Of a DNA stretch of 64,000 bases, positions 55,365-63,077 are shown piece by piece. Position 1 is the stretch's first letter, and each line of letters opens with the position of its first letter. The stretch is from Arthrobacter sp. MMS18-M83 (GTDB lineage Bacteria > Actinomycetota > Actinomycetes > Actinomycetales > Micrococcaceae), in NCBI RefSeq assembly GCF_026683955.1, contig NZ_CP113343.1, positions 4,836,001 to 4,900,000 of the forward strand, read 5' to 3'. The notes beneath the pieces are model-generated. The model did no database searches and was not told the DNA's origin. It was given only the letters and a program-made list of their open reading frames with translations. The position numbers and the translations under genes are program-made.

Positions 55365-56954
55365 ATGTTCGCCAGCCCTTACCCGGACGTCGAGATTCCC
55401 GAAGCCACTCTGTACGACTACCTGTTCGGCGGGCTAAGCGTTGAGGACCTGGACCGGGTCGCCCTCATAGACGGCACGGCTGGCGGCGAAACGACGTACC
55501 GCGAGCTTGTTACGCGCATCGATGCGCTCGCCGGCTGGCTCGCTAGCCAGGATGCCGGGCCGGGAACCACCGCGGGACTGTTCTGCCCCAACATCCCGGC
55601 GTTCGCCGTCGTCTTCCACGGGATCCTCCGCGCGGGCGCCGCCGTCACCACCGTCAACGCGTTGTACACCGCCGATGAAGTCGGCCGCCAGCTTGTCGAC
55701 GCTGGTGCCTCGTGGCTCTTCACCGTCTCGCCGTTCCTTGAGCGGGCCCGAGCCGCGGCGCAGGCGGCCGGCATACCGGCCGAGCGGCTCGTGGTGCTCG
55801 ACGGCGGCGACGCGGCCGCCGCTGCCGGACATCCTTCCCTCGCCGAAGCGCTCGGCGCGGGCCTCCCCGCTCCGGACGTGCGCGTCGACCCCCACGCCAC
55901 GGCCGTCATCCCCTATTCCTCGGGCACGAGCGGCATCCCAAAGGGCGTCATGCTGAGCCAGTACAACCTCGTGGCGAACGTTGCCCAGAACAGCGGCTTC
56001 GGGTTGACTCCCGACGATGTGCTGCTCGCCGTCCTCCCGTTCTTCCATATCTATGGCCTGACCGTCCTGCTCAACCTCGCCTTCGCCGAGCGCGCGCAAC
56101 TCGTGACGATGCCGAAGTTCGACTTCCCGGAGTTCCTGCGGATCACCCAGGACTACCGCTGCACCTACCTGTTCATCGCCCCGCCGATCGCGGTTCCGCT
56201 CGCGAAGCACCCGCTCGTCGACCAGTACGACCTCTCGTCCGTCCGCGTCGTGGTCTCCGGAGCGGCGCCGCTCGACGGCAAATTGGGCGCCGCCGTCGTG
56301 CGTCGTCTCGGGTGCGTCATGCTTCAGGGATACGGCATGACCGAACTCAGTCCGGTGTCCCATTCAATTCCCCTTCAGGACGCGAACACTGTTCCCCTTG
56401 ATTCCGTTGGTTACCCCATCCCGAACACGGAGTGCAAGCTCCTCGACATTGCCACCGACGAAGAGATCCCGCTGCCCTCCGAGGGGGAGACCGGGCGCGG
56501 CCAGCTCCTGGTCAGAGGTCCGCAGGTCATGCTCGGCTACCTCAACCGGCCGGACGCGACGGCCGCCACGATCGACCCGGATGGTTTCCTCCGCACGGGC
56601 GACATCGCGACGGTTACGGCCGGCGGCGTCGTGACGATCGTCGACCGGCTCAAGGAGCTCATCAAGTACAAGGGCTACCAGATCGCGCCCGCCGAACTCG
56701 AAGCACTCCTGCTCACCCACCCCCGGATTGCGGACGCCGCGGTCATCGGAGTGCCGGCGGACGACGGCGAGGAGGTGCCGAAGGCGTTCGTCGTCCGGCA
56801 GGCCGGGGCCGAGCTGGGTGACGAGGACGTCATGGTGTTCGTGGCCGAGCACGCTGCGCCGTTCAAGCGCGTGCGGTTCGTCGAGTTCGTTGACGCGATT
56901 CCCAAATCGGCGTCGGGGAAGATCCTTCGGCGGGAGCTTCGCGCGCGAGGCTAA
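55365..56954 (+). CDS. 4-coumarate-CoA ligase-like AMP-binding enzyme
   Basis: Adenylates a carboxylic acid and transfers it to CoA. 529 residues, full length. P-loop-like motif IPYSSGTSGIPKGVMLSQYN, FFHIYGLTVLLNL, VVSGAAPLDGKL, LQGYGMTELSPVSH, the hinge and acyl-binding region RTGDIATV and IVDRLKELIKYKGYQIAPAE, and the catalytic lysine in PKSASGKILRREL. Closest in style to 4CL/long-chain ligases. The ATG at 55365 has AAGGAG 5 bases upstream; earlier in-frame starts are unlikely. The 3' end overlaps the convergent glycosyltransferase by 4 bases. Confidence 0.95.
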   Translation: MFASPYPDVEIPEATLYDYLFGGLSVEDLDRVALIDGTAGGETTYRELVTRIDALAGWLASQDAGPGTTAGLFCPNIPAFAVVFHGILRAGAAVTTVNALYTADEVGRQLVDAGASWLFTVSPFLERARAAAQAAGIPAERLVVLDGGDAAAAAGHPSLAEALGAGLPAPDVRVDPHATAVIPYSSGTSGIPKGVMLSQYNLVANVAQNSGFGLTPDDVLLAVLPFFHIYGLTVLLNLAFAERAQLVTMPKFDFPEFLRITQDYRCTYLFIAPPIAVPLAKHPLVDQYDLSSVRVVVSGAAPLDGKLGAAVVRRLGCVMLQGYGMTELSPVSHSIPLQDANTVPLDSVGYPIPNTECKLLDIATDEEIPLPSEGETGRGQLLVRGPQVMLGYLNRPDATAATIDPDGFLRTGDIATVTAGGVVTIVDRLKELIKYKGYQIAPAELEALLLTHPRIADAAVIGVPADDGEEVPKAFVVRQAGAELGDEDVMVFVAEHAAPFKRVRFVEFVDAIPKSASGKILRRELRARG

Positions 56955-58000
56955 TGACGCGTACCGGCGACGATGCGAAGGACTTCGCAGGCCGTTTCTT
57001 CCCATCGCGGCAACACCTGGCTGGCTGCCGCAGCCGCATCCTGCCATCTCTTCCTCAGCGCCGAATCGCTGAGCCATCTTTGGAGCATCTCCGCCAAAGA
57101 TCCGGTTCCCGGGGCAAGATCGATTGCTTCGCCGGCCCCGTGGGCTCCGAGCGCTTCGACGGCGCCGGTCCCCTTGCGAACCACTACCGGTATACCGTAA
57201 GCCAGCGATTCCTGGACGACCATGCCGAAGGACTCAGAATGCGAGACCAGCAAACTGAGATCCGCGCGGAGCCACTGTTCCTCCAAAGCCGGACCGGAAT
57301 GTTCGCCTCGTAGTTCCACGCGTTTCTCGAGTCCATGCCGAAAGATGCGCTCTCGCACGGCCGATGCGTAGGACGGATCAGCGGTTGTGGAACCCACAAT
57401 CGCCGCTGTCCAGGCCAGATCCTTGATCCGCGCCAACGCCTCGACAAACAGGATCTGGTCCTTGTTGGGAAGCAGGGCACCAACCATGATGAAGTGCGGC
57501 GCCTCCGAAGCCCCGGACGGTCCTGGCTTTCCTCCAGGTCCCCGGGGAATTGCCCGCTTGCCAGGGCGATCTGCGCCGGCGGTCGCTGCATGCACGTTTG
57601 GCAGGCCGCACCGTTTGGCGGCTTCGGCGGTACCGGAACCGGTGCAAAGAAGACCGGTCGCGGCGCGGAGTGCACGCATTTCAAGGTCCAGTTCTCCGGA
57701 AACGGGCATGTGGAGCAACACCCAGACCCTGCGCCCGGCAGCGGTAGCGGTCTCGATTTCCGTGGGCGCTCCCGTGGCAATCAGGCCATCGACAATGCAG
57801 ATGGACAAATTGTCTCCGGCGAGCGCCGCGGCTAGATGGCTCTTGTCCGTGGCGGTTCCGGAAGGCCAGCCACCGTCAAGGCTGTGGACGGCGACTTCCG
57901 CGCCTTGGGCACGGAGGGATTCAACCAACCTCGCGTTGTAGATGTTGCCGCCGGAACGGTGGCGCACGTTGGCCGGCACGATCATGCGGACCTTGACCAA
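56951..58000 (-). CDS. GT4-family glycosyltransferase
   Basis: About 349 residues, GT-B fold. N-terminal KVRMIVPANVRHRSGGNIYN is the acceptor domain start; FIMVGALLPNKDQILFVEAL, AAIVGSTTADPSY and the nucleotide-sugar site SLLVSHSESFGMVVQESLAY (E-x7-E) define the donor domain. A TTG at 58000 is the likely start because GGAGGG lies 6 bases upstream; an ATG at 58015 lacks a ribosome-binding site. No other glycan gene is adjacent, so the product is unknown. Confidence 0.87.
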   Translation of the reverse strand: MVKVRMIVPANVRHRSGGNIYNARLVESLRAQGAEVAVHSLDGGWPSGTATDKSHLAAALAGDNLSICIVDGLIATGAPTEIETATAAGRRVWVLLHMPVSGELDLEMRALRAATGLLCTGSGTAEAAKRCGLPNVHAATAGADRPGKRAIPRGPGGKPGPSGASEAPHFIMVGALLPNKDQILFVEALARIKDLAWTAAIVGSTTADPSYASAVRERIFRHGLEKRVELRGEHSGPALEEQWLRADLSLLVSHSESFGMVVQESLAYGIPVVVRKGTGAVEALGAHGAGEAIDLAPGTGSLAEMLQRWLSDSALRKRWQDAAAAASQVLPRWEETACEVLRIVAGTRH

Positions 58001-58112
58001 GGGCTTTCCCTCCATTCACGCCGGTGAATTACTTGCCCGGCCCACCCAACCGCGCCTTTTCTCGGGCATGACGCAACTATATCGATGGGGGCTTGCACTT
58101 CCGGTACTTAGC

Positions 58113-58125
58113 GATACTATGTATC
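58113..58125 (+). promoter_or_regulatory. Candidate PadR operator
   Basis: GATAC-TAT-GTATC, a perfect 5-bp-arm palindrome about 40 bases before the padR-like gene. A second inverted repeat TCAGT...ACTGA follows within 20 bases. Both fit autoregulation of PadR-ABC operons. Confidence 0.45.
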
Positions 58126-58162
58126 AGTAGCTAGTGACACTGAGTAGTCGAGGAGAAGTCCA

Positions 58163-58492
58163 ATGGGCAAGCAGATGACGGAGATGCTCAGGGGGACACT
58201 GGAGGGCATCGTTCTTGCCCTCCTGACCGGGAACCCTGCGTACGGGTACGAAATCACTGCGCTGCTCCGGGCGAAGGGCTTCTCCGATATTGCAGAGGGC
58301 ACCGTCTACGCACTGCTCGTCAGGATCGAGCAGAAAGGCCTCGTCGACGTCGAGAAGCGTCCGTCCGAGAAAGGACCCCCACGCAAGGTGTACTCGCTCA
58401 ACGAGCAGGGCAAGAAAGAACTGGACGAATTCTGGAACACGTGGAGTTTCCTGTCCGAACGACTGGAACAGCTCCGAAAAGGAGGAAAGTAA
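58163..58492 (+). CDS. PadR-family transcriptional regulator
   Basis: 109 residues. Winged helix: LRGTLEGIVLALLTGNPAYG, YEITALLRAKGF, EGTVYALLVRIEQKGLVDVE, and wing PPRKVYSLNEQGKKELDEFW, the family hallmark. Strong Shine-Dalgarno GAGGAGAAG. First gene of a four-gene operon with DUF1048, ABC ATPase and permease, hence probably the drug-responsive repressor of the exporter. Confidence 0.94.
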   Translation: MGKQMTEMLRGTLEGIVLALLTGNPAYGYEITALLRAKGFSDIAEGTVYALLVRIEQKGLVDVEKRPSEKGPPRKVYSLNEQGKKELDEFWNTWSFLSERLEQLRKGGK

Positions 58493-58493
58493 C

Positions 58494-58874
58494 ATGGCCG
58501 CAGGGTGGATCGAGCAGCTTACGGGATCGCTCGAACAGAAGAAGCAGTACCGGCAGTACAAGACCCGCGTGGAGCGGCTTCCCGCCGACTATCGCGCGGC
58601 GGCGACCGCGCTGGAGCGGTACCTGATGTACTTCGGGGCCATCACCAAGGGCGATGTGCTGGTGTCGATGCTCGGCGATCTCGCCGACCTCTTCGAGCAG
58701 AGCGCCGCGGACGGAACGCCGATCCGCGAAATCGTCGGTAACGACCCCGTCGAGTTCGCGGAAACGTTCATGCAAAACTACACGGGCGGTCAGTGGATCA
58801 ACAAGGAACGCGAGCGCCTGATCAAGGCGATCGACGCGGCCGCAGGCGAAGTTGCAGAGGAGAAGGACTCATGA
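58494..58874 (+). CDS. DUF1048 domain protein
   Basis: 126 residues, helical, no membrane segment. The sequence ALERYLMYFGAITKGDVLVS and IREIVGNDPVEFAETFMQNY is typical of DUF1048, regularly found between padR and ABC genes. GGAGGAAAG precedes the ATG; its TGA overlaps the ATPase ATG. Function unknown, probably a regulator or partner of PadR. Confidence 0.92.
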   Translation: MAAGWIEQLTGSLEQKKQYRQYKTRVERLPADYRAAATALERYLMYFGAITKGDVLVSMLGDLADLFEQSAADGTPIREIVGNDPVEFAETFMQNYTGGQWINKERERLIKAIDAAAGEVAEEKDS

Positions 58875-59695
58875 CCAGTGCATCCATCACCCGCGAACCC
58901 GCAATCCGCGTGCAGGGCATGGAAAAGTCCTACAAGGATTTACACGTACTGCGCGGCGTGGACTTCGACGTGGCACCGGGGACCATTTTCGCCCTCCTCG
59001 GCTCAAACGGGGCAGGAAAGACCACGGTGGTGAATATCCTGTCCACACTGCTCAAGGCCGACGCTGGGACCGCCAGCGTCAACGGCTTCGATGTCGCCAC
59101 GCAAGCTGCGGAGGTGCGGGAGTCCATCAGCCTCACCGGACAGTTCGCGGCCGTCGACGAAATCCTCAGCGGGCGGGAGAACCTCGTGCTGGTCGCCCGG
59201 TTGCGGCACCTCAAGGATCCACGGACAATCGCGGCTGACCTGCTCGATCGTTTCTCGCTGACTGACGCGGCCGCACGGAAGGTCGCGACGTATTCGGGTG
59301 GCATGCGCCGCCGCCTCGACATAGCGATGAGCCTCATCGGGACTCCGCCCGTCATCTTCCTCGACGAGCCGACCACCGGGCTCGACCCCCAGGCGCGCAT
59401 CGAGGTGTGGCAGGCCGTCAAGGAACTCGCCGGGCGCGGCACGACGGTGCTGCTCACGACGCAGTATCTGGATGAGGCCGAACAACTCGCCGACCGGATC
59501 GCGATCCTCCACGAGGGCCGGATCATTGTGAACGGCACCCTCACCGAGCTCAAGCAGCTGCTCCCGCCTGCCAAGGTGGAATATGTCGAGAAGCAGCCGA
59601 CCCTCGAGGACGTCTTCCTCGCCATAGTCGGTGACAACGACAACGACGACGCCGTGACCGCGGCCACGGCGCGAGCGAGTAAGGAACTACGATGA
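58871..59695 (+). CDS. ABC exporter ATPase (DrrA-like)
   Basis: 274 residues. Walker A LLGSNGAGKTTVVNIL, signature YSGGMRRRLDIAMSL, Walker B PVIFLDEPTTGLDPQARIEV, H-loop VLLTTQYLDEAEQLADRI. The TQYLDEA segment and C-terminal extension resemble daunorubicin-resistance ATPases. It overlaps genes on both sides by 4 bases, indicating coordinated translation with the permease. Confidence 0.95.
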   Translation: MTSASITREPAIRVQGMEKSYKDLHVLRGVDFDVAPGTIFALLGSNGAGKTTVVNILSTLLKADAGTASVNGFDVATQAAEVRESISLTGQFAAVDEILSGRENLVLVARLRHLKDPRTIAADLLDRFSLTDAAARKVATYSGGMRRRLDIAMSLIGTPPVIFLDEPTTGLDPQARIEVWQAVKELAGRGTTVLLTTQYLDEAEQLADRIAILHEGRIIVNGTLTELKQLLPPAKVEYVEKQPTLEDVFLAIVGDNDNDDAVTAATARASKELR

Positions 59696-60453
59696 CCACG
59701 CATTTCTTCGGCGACACCGCGGTCCTGCTGGGACGATCCCTTCGACACATCGCGCGCAGCATGGACACCATCATCACGACCGCCATCATGCCGATCGCCT
59801 TCATGCTGCTGTTCGTCTATGTTTTCGGCGGCGCGATCAACTCTGGCTCGGATTCATATGTGAGCTACCTACTGCCCGGCATTCTGCTCATCACGATTGC
59901 CTCGGGCATCTCCTACACGGCGTATCGGCTCTTCCTGGATATGAAAAGCGGCATTTTCGAGCGATTCCAGTCCATGCCGATCGCACGGTCGTCCGTGCTT
60001 TGGGCGCACGTGCTGACCTCACTTGTCGCCAATCTGATCTCGCTCGTGGTTGTCGTGCTCGTCGCACTGCTCATGGGCTTCCGTTCGGGGGCGGGAGTGC
60101 TGGCCTGGCTCGCGGTCGCGGGCATCCTGGTCCTGTTCATCTTGGCGTTGACGTGGATCGCCGTCATCCCCGGTCTCACCGCGAAGTCCGTGGACGGCGC
60201 GAGCGCGTTCTCCTACCCGCTCATCTTCCTGCCGTTCATCAGCTCGGCGTTCGTGCCCACGGCCACGATGCCCGGCCCGGTGCGCGCCTTCGCTGAGCAC
60301 CAGCCGGTGACGTCCATCGTCAACGCGCTCCGGGACCTGTTCACGGAACAGCCTGTGGGCAGCGACATTTGGCTCGCCCTTGCCTGGTGTGTCGGCATCC
60401 TCGTCATCGCGTACATATTCGCCATGGCAACCTACCGCCGCAGGGTCGCCTAA
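59692..60453 (+). CDS. ABC-2 type exporter permease (DrrB-like)
   Basis: 253 residues with six helices. ITTAIMPIAFMLLFVYVFGG and SYLLPGILLITIASGISYTA are typical of ABC-2 permeases, and DMKSGIFERFQSMPIARSSV is the conserved cytoplasmic loop. It pairs with the preceding ATPase to export hydrophobic drugs or lipids. A GC hairpin at 60472-60497 follows. Confidence 0.94.
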   Translation: MTTHFFGDTAVLLGRSLRHIARSMDTIITTAIMPIAFMLLFVYVFGGAINSGSDSYVSYLLPGILLITIASGISYTAYRLFLDMKSGIFERFQSMPIARSSVLWAHVLTSLVANLISLVVVVLVALLMGFRSGAGVLAWLAVAGILVLFILALTWIAVIPGLTAKSVDGASAFSYPLIFLPFISSAFVPTATMPGPVRAFAEHQPVTSIVNALRDLFTEQPVGSDIWLALAWCVGILVIAYIFAMATYRRRVA

Positions 60454-60471
60454 TACGCATCACGGCGCGCG

Positions 60472-60497
60472 GGGCCCCGTCTTCAAAACCGGGGCCC
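60472..60497 (+). terminator. GC-rich hairpin after the ABC exporter operon
   Basis: GGGCCCCG (60472-60479) pairs with CGGGGCCC (60490-60497) across a 10-base loop, 19 bases after the permease stop. Not followed by a T-run. Confidence 0.5.
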
Positions 60498-60540
60498 GGT
60501 TGTGGCAGCGGATCATGAGTGCAGGTGGGAGGATGGGCGC

Positions 60541-61125
60541 ATGGAATTGCATATCACTGGCGACCCCGCCGCCGACCAACTGCTCAGCGATGACGCGTTC
60601 GCACTTCTCATCGGCATGCTGCTTGACCAACAGGTGACCATGGAGTCTGCGTTTGCCGGACCTGAAAAAATCCGGACGCGCATCGGATCCATGGCCCCTG
60701 CCGCAATCGCCGAATACGACCCGGCAGGCTTCGTTGAAATCTTCAAGGAGCGTCCGTCCGTCCACCGCTTCCCCGGCTCCATGGCCGGCCGAGTCCAGGA
60801 CCTCGCCGCGATCGTACAGCGCGATTGGAACGGCGACGCAACTGCCATCTGGACCCAGGACCGCCCTGACGGCCAGGAAGTGCTCCGCAGGTTGAAGGAA
60901 TTGCCCGGCTTCGGCGAGCAAAAGGCAAAGATCTTCCTGGCGCTGCTTGGCAAGCAGCGCGGACTTCAGGCTACAGGCTGGCGTGAGGCTGCCGAGCCTT
61001 ATGGCCGGGAGAGTGCGTTCCTTTCCGTCGCCGACATCGTGGACGCGGAGTCGCTGAGAAAAGTGCGCGCCAGCAAGCAGGCTGCCAAGGCCGCCATCAA
61101 AGCCGCGAAAACATCCGAACACTGA
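60541..61125 (+). CDS. HhH-GPD base-excision-repair-fold protein
   Basis: 194 residues. AFALLIGMLLDQQVTMESAF is the family's N-terminal helix and LKELPGFGEQKAKIFLALLG is the helix-hairpin-helix. The Fe-S cysteines of EndoIII are absent. The usual LPGIG..TA...L loop followed by a catalytic aspartate is not obvious, so glycosylase activity is uncertain. Similar actinobacterial proteins are often misannotated as HesB-type Fe-S assembly proteins. Start at 60541 behind GGGAGGA. Confidence 0.87.
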   Translation: MELHITGDPAADQLLSDDAFALLIGMLLDQQVTMESAFAGPEKIRTRIGSMAPAAIAEYDPAGFVEIFKERPSVHRFPGSMAGRVQDLAAIVQRDWNGDATAIWTQDRPDGQEVLRRLKELPGFGEQKAKIFLALLGKQRGLQATGWREAAEPYGRESAFLSVADIVDAESLRKVRASKQAAKAAIKAAKTSEH

Positions 61126-61182
61126 GCTGGAACCCGCGCGGGCGGGGCTTTGATCCCGCCCAAATCGTGCAACGCTAGTCGC

Positions 61183-61605
61183 ATGGATCTTGAGGTGTCG
61201 CCCGCGCTGACGATTCCGACGTCGGAACTCAGTTGGCGGTTCTCGCGTTCGTCCGGACCCGGCGGTCAACACGTCAATACCTCGGACAGCCGCGTCGAAC
61301 TCTCGTGGAATGTCGCGGACTCCGCGGCGCTTTCTGATGACCAGCGGCTGATTCTGGTCACGCGACTCGGACGACGTCTCATCGCCGGGGTGATCACCGT
61401 GACCGCCTCCGAGCGGCGCTCCCAGCTGCGCAATAGGGAGATCGCCCTGGCCAAGCTTTCCGACCTTGTCCTGGAGGGTCTTGCTCCGGAAGCTGCTAGC
61501 CGCCGGGCGACCAAACCCACCCGCAGCTCGAAGCGTCGGCACCGAGTCGCAAAGGAACAGCGGGCGGCGACGAAACAGCAGCGAAAGCGGCCGTTTGCCG
61601 AGTGA
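61183..61605 (+). CDS. arfB: Alternative ribosome-rescue factor ArfB (YaeJ-like)
   Basis: 140 residues. Catalytic GGQ motif in RSSGPGGQHVNTSDSRVEL, which hydrolyses peptidyl-tRNA on stalled ribosomes. The C-terminal tail is strongly basic (RRATKPTRSSKRRHRVAKEQ), as needed for insertion into the mRNA channel. No release-factor domains 2/4, so it is not a translation release factor. Its TGA overlaps the GTG of the phosphoesterase. Confidence 0.93.
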   Translation: MDLEVSPALTIPTSELSWRFSRSSGPGGQHVNTSDSRVELSWNVADSAALSDDQRLILVTRLGRRLIAGVITVTASERRSQLRNREIALAKLSDLVLEGLAPEAASRRATKPTRSSKRRHRVAKEQRAATKQQRKRPFAE

Positions 61606-63032
61606 CGCCTCCCAGCTACGCCTCCGTTTCCTTCGGCTCTTTCGGCGTAGCCACGAGGACCCCGGCGTGGGAGACTGTTCAGCACGCGCAGGAGCTCTCT
61701 TCGAAGGGGATGGTCACCGTGACGGCAAGTGGTCTCAGCGCCGTCGAGCACATCGTCGTACTGATGCTCGAGAACCGCTCATTCGACCATATGCTCGGAT
61801 ACCTCTATGCCGACTCCGGCAATGTATCCCCCACCGGCGAGCCGTTTGACGGCCTCACAGGCACCGAGTCCTGCCCGGGCACCGACGGCAGTCCGGTCAC
61901 CGTCTATCGGTTGACTCCGTCGACCGCCGACGTCTACTTCATGCCGGGCGCCGACCCGGGAGAGGGATACCAGGCAACCAACGACCAGCTCTATGGCAGC
62001 GCCGGCGCGCCGGAAGCCGGGGCTGCCTCCTCGATGACTGGTTTCGTGACCAACTATGCGGGCGCCATCAAGGACAACCTGGCCAAGGGTTGGCATGTGG
62101 TACCGGGAACGACCGAGCAAATGATCATGGGCTGCTACACCCCGCAGGCGCTGCCTGTGCTGTCTACGATGGCGGAGGGATTCGCCGTCTGCGACGCCTG
62201 GTTCGCATCAGCTCCCACCATGACGATGCCCAACCGGGCCTTCGCGTGCGCCGGCACCAGCCAAGGACACCTGGATGACAAGGCCAAGCGATTCACCGTC
62301 CCGAGCATATTCGGGCACTTGGGCCGTCATGGCATCCCGTGGAAAATCTACGGCGAAACAGAGTCTCCACTGACCAAGCTGGACTTCGACGACACGCGGC
62401 ATGCTCCGGCGTCGAACATTGGCCTGTTTACCGATTTCCAGGCCGACGCGGCAGCCGGGAAGCTCCCCGCCTACGCTTTCCTTGAGCCGTCATGGTCCGC
62501 GACCGGCAACAGCGAACACCCCAACTACAACGTCGCCCTCGGCGAGCAGTTCTTGCTCGACGCTTATCGTGCAGTCCACGATGGGCCGGACTGGGACTCC
62601 ACCCTGCTGATCGTCACGTATGACGAGCACGGCGGCTGCTACGACCACGTCGCCCCGCCGTGGGGCGCGACGCCACCGGACAACGCGCCGGGGGAATTCG
62701 GTTTCGATTTCACGCGTTTCGGGCCGCGGGTGCCAACGGTACTGATCAGTCCACTTATCCCACGTGGCACCGTCTTTCGGGCTCCCGGTTCGGTCCCGCT
62801 CGATCACACCAGCATCCTCGCGACCGTCGAACGTCGTTGGAATCTACCAGCACTCACTCGCCGTGACGCAGCGGCACCGGACGTCGGCGGGGCCTTGAGG
62901 CTCACCGTCCCCCGCACTGACGATCCCCTCGCGGACGTTCGGGCACCCGCTCCCCCTCCGACCACGCGAGCGTTGGCAGCTCAAACGTCCCACTTGCAGC
63001 AGTTGCACGACGAACTCCTCGCGCAACCGTAG
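61602..63032 (+). CDS. Phospholipase C-like phosphoesterase
   Basis: Up to 476 residues, alkaline-phosphatase-superfamily phosphoesterase (phospholipase C/acid phosphatase AcpA group). VEHIVVLMLENRSFDHMLGY carries metal ligands Glu-Asn and the nucleophile region; FASAPTMTMPNRAF, EPSWSATGNSEHPN and VTYDEHGGCYDHVAPPWG hold further metal ligands; PLDHTSILATVERRW closes the site. No signal peptide or Tat motif, unusual for the group, so probably cytoplasmic. GTG at 61602 overlaps the arfB stop; a GTG at 61719 with GAAGGGG upstream is an alternative start. The stop lies in a 19-bp tandem duplication. Confidence 0.9.
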   Translation: MTPPSYASVSFGSFGVATRTPAWETVQHAQELSSKGMVTVTASGLSAVEHIVVLMLENRSFDHMLGYLYADSGNVSPTGEPFDGLTGTESCPGTDGSPVTVYRLTPSTADVYFMPGADPGEGYQATNDQLYGSAGAPEAGAASSMTGFVTNYAGAIKDNLAKGWHVVPGTTEQMIMGCYTPQALPVLSTMAEGFAVCDAWFASAPTMTMPNRAFACAGTSQGHLDDKAKRFTVPSIFGHLGRHGIPWKIYGETESPLTKLDFDDTRHAPASNIGLFTDFQADAAAGKLPAYAFLEPSWSATGNSEHPNYNVALGEQFLLDAYRAVHDGPDWDSTLLIVTYDEHGGCYDHVAPPWGATPPDNAPGEFGFDFTRFGPRVPTVLISPLIPRGTVFRAPGSVPLDHTSILATVERRWNLPALTRRDAAAPDVGGALRLTVPRTDDPLADVRAPAPPPTTRALAAQTSHLQQLHDELLAQP

Positions 63033-63060
63033 GGTCGGGCTGCAACCGTAGGGTCGGGCT
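63023..63060. repeat. 19-bp tandem duplication across the phosphoesterase stop codon
   Basis: GCAACCGTAGGGTCGGGCT at 63023-63041 repeats exactly at 63042-63060. The first copy contains the stop TAG (63030-63032). Confidence 0.95.
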
Positions 63061-63077
63061 TCGGCAGTGATCCCTGT

